A DNA stretch of 15,893 nt from an uncultured Lautropia sp. (GTDB lineage: Bacteria; Pseudomonadota; Gammaproteobacteria; Burkholderiales; Burkholderiaceae_E): the NCBI GenBank assembly GCA_938046755.1, contig CALIXC010000208.1, positions 1-15,893 on the forward strand. The letters are read 5' to 3'. The first letter of the stretch is position 1. Each line of letters starts with the position of its first letter. Made by a program: the position numbers and the translations under genes. The notes under the pieces were generated by a model. It saw only the letters and a list, made by a program, of their open reading frames with translations, did not search any database and was not told where the DNA came from. Below are positions 7,677-14,535 of the stretch, one piece after another.

Positions 7677-8972
7677 ATGGCATCTACTGCTGCCACCCCC
7701 GACCTCATCGTCGCCCCCGGTCTGTCCCTGCGCACGCCGCAGCGCGTGCAGGGCTGGGCACCGTGGGCCTTCTGGGTGGTCCTGTACTTCTTTCTGACTT
7801 ATTTCGAGACCCAGAGCGTAGGGGGCGTGAAGTACGCCGTGCTCTGGCGCAGCGCCGTCTTCCTGCCCGCCCTCTTCGTCATCTGGACCCACCCGCTGCC
7901 GGTGGGTGCACGGGCCATGGCCTCGCTCTTCTGGGCCTACCTGTTCTTCTGCTTTGGGCCCATCTGGGGCATCGCGCTGGGCATCCCCGATGTTGCCTAC
8001 TCGGTCAACCTGTCGGCCAACCGCATGTTCGTGCCCGTCATGCTGATGGCGCTGATGGGCCTGCGCTGGTACCCGGTGGCCGACCTGGCCGTGCGGGTGT
8101 TCCCGCTCTTTCTGTGCCTCATCTCCATTCCGCTACTGGCCGGCATCCTGCCGCCGGTGGGCCTGCAGTGGTCGCTGGCCGCCGTCTCGGGGATCGATCT
8201 CACCGCCTACAACAGCGTCTTCCAGAACCAGCACTCGGCCTCGCTCGCCCACGCCATTGCCGGCATCAGCGCCTTCACACTGGCCGCGCGCTTCCCCGGC
8301 AAGCGTTCGCTCTTCTACCTGGCACTGGCCATGGGATGTCTGGCGCTGTGCGTGCTCACCACCGCCCGCGCGGGCCTGCTGGGCATGATCCTCGGCCTCA
8401 TCCTGGTCGCCTTCTTCACCCGCAAGATGAAACTTCTGGCCGCCCCGGTCGTCCTGGTCTTTGTGGCGCTGCTCGTCACCGCCATGGTCAAGCCCGAGAT
8501 GATCCAGATGGTGCAGAACCGGCTGACCGGCCAGACGCTCTATACCCACGGCCCCAGCGCCGACACCCTCACCAGCGGCCGTCTCACGCTGCAGGCCGAC
8601 GCCCTGCGCGGCTGGTCCCAGAGCGAGCCGCTGCAGCTCGTCTTCGGCGTGGGCCGCGAGGGCACCAAGGAAAACAACCTGCGCCTGAACGGCAGCCTGC
8701 TCATCGCCCACAGTGCCTTCGTCGACGAACTCAGCGCCTACGGCATCATCGGCTTCATGTCGCTGATGATCACCCTCTTCATGGCCTATCGGCTGGCTTG
8801 GCAAAACGCCCGGTCAGGCTACCCGGCAGGGTTGGCCTGCCTGGTGGCGCTATGCGTCTTTGGCAGCCTGCAGGCCATGGACTATTCATTCCAAAACATG
8901 ATCATCGGCATGGTGCTGGTGCTGGAAACGCGTGCCGCCAGCATCAAACAGAATCAATCCGCAAGAGCTTGA
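7677..8972 (+). CDS. Wzy-like O-antigen/polysaccharide polymerase (O-antigen ligase family)
   Basis: Polytopic membrane protein expected to join flipped repeat units on the periplasmic side. 431 aa with about 11-12 hydrophobic segments. Features typical of the Wzy_C/O-antigen ligase family: NQHSASLAHAIAG (about residues 183-195), the TTARAGLLG motif after a membrane helix (about 228-236), a large periplasmic loop following it, and a conserved-type HSAFVDELSAYGIIGF region (about 342-357). Position next to wzx and an initiating transferase favours polymerase over WaaL ligase, though sequence alone does not separate them. ATG 7677 has no Shine-Dalgarno. The 3' end and following spacer become AT-rich (35-50% GC over 8941-9120), unlike the rest of the gene. 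No terminator is obvious after the stop. Confidence 0.88.
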   Translation: MASTAATPDLIVAPGLSLRTPQRVQGWAPWAFWVVLYFFLTYFETQSVGGVKYAVLWRSAVFLPALFVIWTHPLPVGARAMASLFWAYLFFCFGPIWGIALGIPDVAYSVNLSANRMFVPVMLMALMGLRWYPVADLAVRVFPLFLCLISIPLLAGILPPVGLQWSLAAVSGIDLTAYNSVFQNQHSASLAHAIAGISAFTLAARFPGKRSLFYLALAMGCLALCVLTTARAGLLGMILGLILVAFFTRKMKLLAAPVVLVFVALLVTAMVKPEMIQMVQNRLTGQTLYTHGPSADTLTSGRLTLQADALRGWSQSEPLQLVFGVGREGTKENNLRLNGSLLIAHSAFVDELSAYGIIGFMSLMITLFMAYRLAWQNARSGYPAGLACLVALCVFGSLQAMDYSFQNMIIGMVLVLETRAASIKQNQSARA

Positions 8973-9202
8973 GCACATAAGGAAATAGCTCACACGATCT
9001 ATTCGGAACTTTCTTACAAATACACAGTCTCCATCGGATTTGAAAAAATTTGTCTACGAGGCAGCCTCCCGGGCCGATCCCTTACAAAGACAGCCATATT
9101 CATTTACAGACCAACAGAAAGACACTTACATCTGGGGATGATCCGGCCGGGGCAAACATGAGAGATTGGGGCAATCTGAAAGTCCGGCGCCCGCTGCCAG
9201 GA

Positions 9203-9290
9203 AAGGCCTGAAAACGTCTCGCAAGCCGGTGCGTCCTCTGGCGGGACGCGAGGGGCGGTATCCGTCCAGGCCTTCCCAAGGGCGTTTCAG
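9203..9290 (+). promoter_or_regulatory. Candidate RNA leader with mutually exclusive helices
   Basis: AAGGCCTG (9203-9210) pairs perfectly with CAGGCCTT (9267-9274) and encloses the hairpin GCGTCC/GGACGC. The overlapping segment CTGAAAACG (9208-9216) can pair instead with CGTTTCAG (9283-9290), with one bulged A, and CCTT/AAGG (9271-9281) offers a third small hairpin. The first two share bases, so they cannot form together. The set ends about 18 bases before the ATG. I recognise no known riboswitch class. Confidence 0.4.
9251..9261 (+). promoter_or_regulatory. JUMPstart/ops-like element
   Basis: AGGGGCGGTAT matches the AGGGGCGGTAG part of the enterobacterial JUMPstart sequence at 10 of 11 positions and the ops core GGCGGTAG at 7 of 8. 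It sits in a polysaccharide-gene leader just after CTCTGG, which also occurs in JUMPstart. In enterobacteria ops recruits the NusG paralogue RfaH. Whether this organism has such a factor is unknown, and short GC-rich matches occur by chance. Confidence 0.35.
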
Positions 9291-9308
9291 CTTCCGCCAG
9301 AAAGTCCG

Positions 9309-10190
9309 ATGCCCAGCAAACTCCGAACCACACGGCTGTTCCACCAGGATGTCATCACCCAGCCCATGGATCAGGTGGCCGACCACTGCATCCAGCTGGT
9401 CGAAAAATGCCGCAACACGGGTCGCCGTCCGGCGCTGGTGTTTGCCATGAATCCCGAGAAGTCGATGCAGTCGCACCGGGATCCTGTTATTCGCCAGCTG
9501 CTGCAGCAGTCCGATGTCCTCATCCCCGACGGCATCGGCACCTGCATCGGTGCCCGCATCCTCAACGGCGTTCGCATGAAGCGTGTACCCGGTTCGGAGC
9601 TCATGCCCGAACTCTGTACCCGCGCCGAGCGCGAGGGCCTGTCCATCTACCTGTACGGCGCCTCGCCCGAATCCAACGCCGGCGCCCTCAAGACCATCCG
9701 CGCCACCTGGCCGCGCCTGCGCATTGCCGGCGCCAGCCACGGCTTCATGCCACCCGGCACCCTCGAAGACCTCTCGCACCTGTACAGCCCCGAAAGCGCT
9801 GAGACCGTGGCCGCCCGTATCGCCGCGGCCCGCCCCGACATCGTGTTCGTGGGCCTGGGCAGCCCCCGCCAGGAGCGCTGGATGGCCGACATCGGCGCTC
9901 ACCTGCCGGTGGGCCTTTTCCAGGGCGTGGGCGGCACCATCGACGTGCTCTCGGGCGTGGCCAGGCGCGCCCCGCCCTTCTGGCGCAACCTGGGCCTGGA
10001 ATGGTTCTACCGCCTCATCGAGAACCCCAAGCGCTGGCGCCGTCAGCTGGCGCTGCCCCGCTACCTGAGCCTGGTGATGCGCCTGAAGCTGACTCCGTCA
10101 CGGCGCAACGACCACGGCAACGTGCGTGCGACATCCACCCTCACCGGTGGCCATGGCGACACCCGCTCACCATCCACCCTTACCGGCTGA
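9309..10190 (+). CDS. WecG/TagA/CpsF-family (GT26) N-acetylmannosamin(uronic acid)yl transferase
   Basis: Peripheral-membrane inverting glycosyltransferase predicted to add ManNAc or a ManNAc-uronic acid to undecaprenyl-PP-GlcNAc, the second step of enterobacterial common antigen or teichoic-acid linkage-unit synthesis. 293 aa, slightly long for the family because of the tail. Family signatures: MNPEKSMQSHRDP early on, DVLIPDGIGTCIGARIL (about residues 69-85), RVPGSEL, GLGSPRQERW (about 183-192), GVGGTIDVLSGVARRAPPF and the C-terminal GLEWFYRLIENPKRWRRQL, the basic membrane-docking region. Start ATG 9309 has only a weak AGAAAG upstream. The last 35 or so residues (repeated STLTG) are not family-like. 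It is followed by the matching epimerase gene, which supports a ManNAc-type donor. Confidence 0.93.
   Translation: MPSKLRTTRLFHQDVITQPMDQVADHCIQLVEKCRNTGRRPALVFAMNPEKSMQSHRDPVIRQLLQQSDVLIPDGIGTCIGARILNGVRMKRVPGSELMPELCTRAEREGLSIYLYGASPESNAGALKTIRATWPRLRIAGASHGFMPPGTLEDLSHLYSPESAETVAARIAAARPDIVFVGLGSPRQERWMADIGAHLPVGLFQGVGGTIDVLSGVARRAPPFWRNLGLEWFYRLIENPKRWRRQLALPRYLSLVMRLKLTPSRRNDHGNVRATSTLTGGHGDTRSPSTLTG
10132..10186 (+). repeat. Direct repeat in the 3' tail of the GT26 gene
   Basis: CATCCACCCTCACCGG (10132-10147) and CATCCACCCTTACCGG (10171-10186) match at 15 of 16 positions, 39 bases apart and so in frame, each coding STLTG. The second copy abuts the stop codon. It looks like a local duplication in a dispensable tail. 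Confidence 0.6.
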
Positions 10191-10299
10191 CGCCGCCCCT
10201 GGCCCCGGCAGCCCGCCCATGGGTTCCGAACCCCGGCCCTGCCGGATGCCCCATCCACCACCGCCACACGCTCACGCTCCCGTTCACTCTCTGTCCGAC

Positions 10300-11418
10300 A
10301 TGACCCCCATCGACATCACCCTGGTTGCCGGCGCCCGGCCCAACTTCATGAAGATCGCTCCGCTCATCCGTGCATTCGGCAAGCGGGCCGGGAAGGTGCG
10401 CCACCGCCTGGTCGACACCGGCCAGCACAGCGACCCGGGCATGAACCGCATCTTCTTCGAGGAACTGGGTATCCCTGAGCCCAACACCCGCCTCGAGGCC
10501 GGCGGCAGCACCCAGGCCGAGGTCACCGCGCGGGTCATGGTGGCCATGGAGCGTGAACTCACCGAGCACCCCGCCCACGGCGTGCTAGTGGTGGGCGATG
10601 TCAACTCCACGCTGGCCGCCGCCATCACCGCCAAGAAGCTGCAACGCGTGCTCATCCACGTCGAGGCCGGCCTGCGCAGCGGCGACCGCGGCATGCCCGA
10701 AGAAATCAACCGGCTGGCCACCGACGCCATCACCGACCTGTTCTTTGTCACCGAGCCCTCTGGCCACGAAGCCCTGCTGCGCGAGGGTCACCCCGCCGAT
10801 CGCATCCACTTCGTCGGCAACGTGATGATCGACAACCTCTTCCACCAGATCCAGCGGCTGGAGGCCAACCCTGCCAGTGGCAGCCGGGGCGCCGCCTTGC
10901 GCGCCGAACTGGGCAGCACGCCCTACGGCGTCGTCACGCTGCACCGCCCTTCTAACGTCGATCATCCCGAGCAGCTCGCCGGTCTGGTGGGCGCCCTGCG
11001 TACGCTGGCCAAGGACCTTCCGCTGGTCTTCCCGGTCCATCCGCGCACCCGCGCCAGCCTGGAAAGACACCACATCGAACTCGGCCCGGACATCCGCACC
11101 ACGCCACCGCTGTCCTACATGGAATTCCTCAGCCTCTGGAAGGATGCGCAGATCATCCTCACCGACAGTGGCGGCCTGCAGGAGGAATCCAGCGCCGTGG
11201 GCGTACGCTGCGTCACCCTGCGTGACAGCACCGAACGCCCCGTCACCATCACCGACGGAACCAATGTTCTGGCCGGAACCAACCCCGCCCGCATCCTGGA
11301 GGTGGCTCGTACTGCCCTTGCGCAGCCCGCCTCGGGCAAGCGTCCGCTGCTGTGGGACGGACGCGCTGCCGAACGCATCCTCGATGTGATCGTCGACTCT
11401 CCCCTGTTTGCCCAATGA
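10300..11418 (+). CDS. wecB: UDP-N-acetylglucosamine 2-epimerase (non-hydrolysing, WecB type)
   Basis: Cytosolic GT-B-fold enzyme that interconverts UDP-GlcNAc and UDP-ManNAc; the homologous WlbD instead epimerises UDP-GlcNAc3NAcA. 372 aa, the usual length. Conserved blocks: VAGARPNFMKIAPL (residues 9-22), DTGQHSDPGMN, VVGDVNSTLA, HVEAGLRSGDRGMPEEINR (from H120), VTLHRPSNVD, PVHPRT, LTDSGGLQEES (D289 onward) and RDSTERPVTITDGTN. The frame is open back to 10126, overlapping the GT26 gene, but that extension is Pro/His-rich noise; ATG 10300 directly precedes the first beta strand. No Shine-Dalgarno is visible. The gene lies between its probable user (GT26) and two hydrolase genes, with one base to the next ATG. 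Whether it acts on UDP-GlcNAc or a WlbD-type substrate is open. Confidence 0.95.
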   Translation: MTPIDITLVAGARPNFMKIAPLIRAFGKRAGKVRHRLVDTGQHSDPGMNRIFFEELGIPEPNTRLEAGGSTQAEVTARVMVAMERELTEHPAHGVLVVGDVNSTLAAAITAKKLQRVLIHVEAGLRSGDRGMPEEINRLATDAITDLFFVTEPSGHEALLREGHPADRIHFVGNVMIDNLFHQIQRLEANPASGSRGAALRAELGSTPYGVVTLHRPSNVDHPEQLAGLVGALRTLAKDLPLVFPVHPRTRASLERHHIELGPDIRTTPPLSYMEFLSLWKDAQIILTDSGGLQEESSAVGVRCVTLRDSTERPVTITDGTNVLAGTNPARILEVARTALAQPASGKRPLLWDGRAAERILDVIVDSPLFAQ

Positions 11419-11419
11419 G

Positions 11420-12613
11420 ATGAACCTGCTGGACAGCCTGCCCGCCGTGCCCGTCAATGCCATTGCGCCTCATACAGGCACAGGTGCGCCTCGACGACAG
11501 CGCCCGCCCTTCATCCGGCCAGTGCGCATCGGACGTGACGCCGGCGCGCTGGCCGGCATCTACCAGCCCGTCGCCCTGCGTCCTGAGATCGGTGTGCTCA
11601 TCTGCAACCCCTTCGGCCAGGAAGCCATCCGCGCCCAGCGCTCGCTGCGCGTGGTAGCCGAACGACTGGCCCGGCAGGGCGTGCCCTCGCTGCGCTTCGA
11701 CTACTTCGGCACCGGAGACTCTCCCGGCGAGGACGGCAGCGGCCACCTCACCCGCTGGCGGCAGGACATCCTGCTGGCCGATGTCCACCTGCGCCAGCTC
11801 TGCGGCTGCCGAACCACCATCTGGATGGGCCTGCGCCTAGGCGCCACCCTGGCCCTGCAGGCCGCCGAACTCATCGACGACCTGCCCCGCCCGCGCCGCA
11901 TCATCCTCTGGGAACCCATCCTGGACGGCGAACAGTATCTGAGGCACCTGGCCCGGATGAACGAGTTCTGGACCCGCCAGAGTAATGTCACCAACGAAGC
12001 CCTGGGCTTTGCGCTCACCACCCGCATCCGCCGCCATATCGCGGCCATCCGGCCAGATACACTTGCCCTTCCCGCCGGCAGTGCGCTGGACCTGCTGGGC
12101 ACTAAGTCCTTGCCGGGTCGCAACGCCTTCATCGGCCACTGCCGCGAACACGACGCCCCGCTCCACGACATCCTGCTCGACAGCACTGTCGAATGGACCT
12201 CCAACACCGCCCTGGACAGCCAGTGGGTGCCCGACGAGGCCATCGCCGCCCTGCTGGAGATCTGCGCGCAGCCCGACGACACCCCGGCAGCAGAACAGCC
12301 GCCCCGGGCCTCCCACGCGCATGCCGCCACGACCGGATCCAAGGCCCCGCAACGGGCCACTCAGGCAGCAGGCACGCCCACGGCCGCAGCAGCGCCTGAC
12401 CCAGGCCAGGTCAACGTCCCCCGGGTGGTCTCCCCCCATCAGAAGCCTGCCGGAGACAGCCACGCTTCCAGCCGCAGCGCACCATCCGCACGTCCGGGCA
12501 ACGACACCAGCCCCGACGTGAGGGCATCGGGCACCACTTCCCCATCGGACACCTCTCCCAAGCAGCAGGCCCATGCCCGCATGGAGCAGCCTGACAGCAT
12601 TCCGATGGGCTGA
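11420..12613 (+). CDS. Alpha/beta hydrolase resembling exosortase-A-locus hydrolase 2, with long disordered tail
   Basis: Cytosolic alpha/beta-fold protein of the type found beside exosortase/EPS genes; its substrate is unknown even for studied loci. 397 aa: a hydrolase core to about residue 286, then about 110 residues rich in Pro, Ala, Ser, Thr and Gln with no domain character. Core features: GVLICNPFGQEAIRAQRSLR, then LRFDYFGTGDSPGE (about 91-104), the usual oxyanion-side signature. The nucleophile elbow reads GLRLG (137-141), with Arg139 where a Ser is expected, so ordinary esterase chemistry is unlikely. I chose ATG 11420, one base after the wecB stop; a TTG at 11408 would overlap wecB by 11 bases. 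No Shine-Dalgarno is seen, so coupling to wecB is likely. The tail may be stop-loss read-through into former spacer. No exosortase or PEP-CTERM gene is in the window. Confidence 0.8.
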   Translation: MNLLDSLPAVPVNAIAPHTGTGAPRRQRPPFIRPVRIGRDAGALAGIYQPVALRPEIGVLICNPFGQEAIRAQRSLRVVAERLARQGVPSLRFDYFGTGDSPGEDGSGHLTRWRQDILLADVHLRQLCGCRTTIWMGLRLGATLALQAAELIDDLPRPRRIILWEPILDGEQYLRHLARMNEFWTRQSNVTNEALGFALTTRIRRHIAAIRPDTLALPAGSALDLLGTKSLPGRNAFIGHCREHDAPLHDILLDSTVEWTSNTALDSQWVPDEAIAALLEICAQPDDTPAAEQPPRASHAHAATTGSKAPQRATQAAGTPTAAAAPDPGQVNVPRVVSPHQKPAGDSHASSRSAPSARPGNDTSPDVRASGTTSPSDTSPKQQAHARMEQPDSIPMG

Positions 12614-12734
12614 CGCCCAAAGACCCGGGCCATCCGGAGCACAAAGGGCCGTGCCCCCTCACGGCACACCGAAAGACAGAAAGCACCCGGCCGCCGCGTC
12701 CCAGGCGCAGCGGCCCCAACTCAGAGAGACCGGC

Positions 12735-13643
12735 ATGGACGCCTCAGCCATTCCCTATCGTGAAGAAACCCTCTGCTTCGGGCCCGAGGCGCGCCTGATC
12801 GGCACCATCACCCTGCCCACAGACAGGCAGCCCCAGCCCGGCAGCCAGCCCGGCCTCATCCTGCTCAACGCCGGCATGCTGCCGCGCGTGGGTCCTCATC
12901 GGCTGAACGTCGAACTGGCGCGCACCGCTGCCGCCCAGGGACTCACCGCCATCCGCTTCGACCTGCCCGGCCTGGGTGACAGCGGCTTCACCAGCAGCCG
13001 TCTCTCGCACGAGGAACAGACCCGCACCGCCATCGAGGACGCCATGGCGCTGCTGGCCGACACGCCCTTTGCGCCCGACCGCTTTCTCATTGCCGGCCTG
13101 TGCTCCGGCGCGGACGCGGGCTTTCAGATGGCCCAGCACGACCCGCACATTGTCGGGCTCTTCATGATAGAGCCCTACTACTTCCCCAATCAGCTATCGG
13201 GCATGTTCCGCACCCTGCGCCGCCTGCGTGAATACGGCCTGCGCCGCAGCGTCATCCGCATTGCCCAGAAACTGGGCATCGCACGCACGCCGCACGCCTC
13301 CAACGAATCCAGCGCCATGCCACTGCCGCCCCCCGAGGAAGGCGTGCGCCAGGCGCCCTCGCCCGCACGCTTCGCGCACGACCTCGATGTCCTGCTCAAG
13401 CGCGGCGTCAACATCCGGCTCATCTACGCCAACACGCTGATGGGCCGCTACGACCTGCACCACCATCACCGCCGCATCTTCAGCCGCCTGGGCAAGCCGG
13501 CCCACTTCGCCGTCGAGATGGTGCCCCACACCGACCACGTCTTCACCCGCATTGAGGCCCGTCGGTACCTCATCCGCGACATGGCCGCCTGGCTGCAGTA
13601 CTTCGATGCGCCACAACCGGCCCCGGAACAGGGCGCGGCCTGA
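12735..13643 (+). CDS. Alpha/beta hydrolase resembling exosortase-A-locus hydrolase 1
   Basis: Second alpha/beta-fold protein, paired with the one upstream as in exosortase-associated EPS loci. 302 aa. Visible: PGLILLNAGMLPRVGPHRLN near the N-terminus, IRFDLPGLGDSG (about residues 73-84), nucleophile elbow GLCSGAD (121-127) with Cys123 in the nucleophile place, and a possible catalytic His in VPHTDHVFT (H265 or H268). A Cys nucleophile in an alpha/beta hydrolase is known from dienelactone hydrolase, so this one could be active. The frame is open to 12573, overlapping the upstream gene, but ATG 12735 follows a weak AGAGAGA and begins the recognisable sequence. Its stop lies six bases from the stop of the convergent phosphatase gene, with no terminator between. 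The function is not assigned; acyl or glycan deacylation would be a guess. Confidence 0.8.
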   Translation: MDASAIPYREETLCFGPEARLIGTITLPTDRQPQPGSQPGLILLNAGMLPRVGPHRLNVELARTAAAQGLTAIRFDLPGLGDSGFTSSRLSHEEQTRTAIEDAMALLADTPFAPDRFLIAGLCSGADAGFQMAQHDPHIVGLFMIEPYYFPNQLSGMFRTLRRLREYGLRRSVIRIAQKLGIARTPHASNESSAMPLPPPEEGVRQAPSPARFAHDLDVLLKRGVNIRLIYANTLMGRYDLHHHHRRIFSRLGKPAHFAVEMVPHTDHVFTRIEARRYLIRDMAAWLQYFDAPQPAPEQGAA

Positions 13644-13649
13644 CGGGTT

Positions 13650-14468
13650 TCAGTGGGCGTACATGCGCTGCGGCATGACGCCCTGCGGTGCAGCCGCCCG
13701 CGTGGCCTGCGGCTGCGCCAGCGGCAGCTCTTCGCCTGGCTCGGCCACCCGCTCGGCCAGGATGCGTGCCGGGTTCTCTTCCGTCAGCCGATAGGCAATG
13801 CCCATGCCGAAATGCTGGGTGAGATAGTGACGCGCCTCGCCCATGCGCGGTGGCCGATGCGCCAGATTGTGCGCATCGCTGGCCACCACATGCGCCAGCC
13901 CGCGCGTCAGCAACGTATGCGCCGTCTGCCCCGCCGCACGCCCGAAGGCGCCGACCACCGAGGCCGCCGTCAGCTGCAGCATGCAGCCCATGTCCACGAA
14001 GGGCTTGATGATGTCCGGGTTGCGCATCACCGCCTTATTGCGCTCGGGGTGCGCAATGAGCCAGCGCACCCCCTGATCAGCAAACATTCGGCAGGCCACG
14101 TCCGAACCATGCGGAATGGCCCCATCAGGAAACTCCAGCAGCATCATCTTCTTGCCGTCCAGCCCGCCCACCATGGGCAGCTCGCCACGGGCGAACATGT
14201 CGAAGACATCCGGATGCAGGTGGACTTCGCCCCCCAGCCGCACATCCAGTGGAATGCCGGCCTCCCACAGTGCCTGCCGGTACTCGGCAAACACCGGCAG
14301 CAGCGACGAGCGCCGATTGTCGAACACGCCAGGGTAGACGTGAGGCGTCAGCACCGACGTATGGATGCCGTTGGCCACGGCCGCCCGGGCCAGCGCCAAC
14401 GCGTCCTCCATCGTCCGTGACCCGTCATCCACGCCCGGCAGCAAATGGCTATGCAGATCGATCATCAT
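13650..14468 (-). CDS. PHP-domain protein-tyrosine phosphatase (CpsB/YwqE/CapC type)
   Basis: Metal-dependent phosphotyrosine phosphatase that dephosphorylates BY-kinases; the likely target is the autokinase at 1-1962. 272 aa, near the family norm of about 255. Metal-ligand motifs are complete: DLHSHLLPGVDDG (residues 4-16), TPHVYPG (41-47), GGEVHLHPD (79-87), IAHPERN (138-144) and SDAHN (197-201). The start is ATG 14468 or the adjacent ATG 14465; GAGG (14474-14477) sits before both. The frame is open to 14582, but that extension is a Gly-Pro repeat from the 12-bp tandem repeat and is rejected. The gene lies downstream of the WlbA-like dehydrogenase but behind a terminator-like hairpin, so it may have its own promoter or depend on read-through. 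Unlike many loci, it is far from the kinase gene. It reads towards the hydrolase pair. Confidence 0.93.
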   Translation of the reverse strand: MMIDLHSHLLPGVDDGSRTMEDALALARAAVANGIHTSVLTPHVYPGVFDNRRSSLLPVFAEYRQALWEAGIPLDVRLGGEVHLHPDVFDMFARGELPMVGGLDGKKMMLLEFPDGAIPHGSDVACRMFADQGVRWLIAHPERNKAVMRNPDIIKPFVDMGCMLQLTAASVVGAFGRAAGQTAHTLLTRGLAHVVASDAHNLAHRPPRMGEARHYLTQHFGMGIAYRLTEENPARILAERVAEPGEELPLAQPQATRAAAPQGVMPQRMYAH

Positions 14469-14535
14469 CCCGTCCTCAGTTCGCTCCGGCCCCGGGCAGA
14501 CAGCCTTTCCGGCCCGTGTCGGCCCAAACCCGGTG

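Larger units (their letters stand above)
8973..9308 (+). promoter_or_regulatory. Leader/intergenic region before the GT26 gene, AT-rich then highly structured
   Basis: 336 bases with no credible coding. The first half is strikingly AT-rich (21 of 60 G/C over 9001-9060) and contains TTACAA-like and TTTACA hexamers, the best place for a new promoter, but I cannot pair a -35 with a -10 convincingly. The second half is GC-rich and packed with inverted repeats: AGATTG/CAATCT (9163-9168/9172-9177, GGG loop), AAGGCCTG/CAGGCCTT (9203-9210/9267-9274), and GCGTCC/GGACGC (9231-9236/9244-9249) nested inside. It also carries a JUMPstart/ops-like motif. This suggests a 5' leader with regulatory RNA structure for wecG-like and downstream genes. 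Confidence 0.5.

Noticed and set aside
6142..7683. 513-codon minus-strand frame opposite wzx
   Set aside because: Composition is Gly/His/Gln/Asp-rich, with no domain, and it is fully explained as the shadow of the flippase codons.
9163..9290. c-di-GMP-I (GEMM) riboswitch
   Set aside because: GGCAAAC and GGGACGC fragments recall it, but their order, the tetraloop and the receptor helix do not match the class.
10126..10299. 58-residue N-terminal extension of WecB overlapping the GT26 gene
   Set aside because: Pro/His-rich sequence before the first beta strand; WecB proteins begin a few residues before the GARPN motif.
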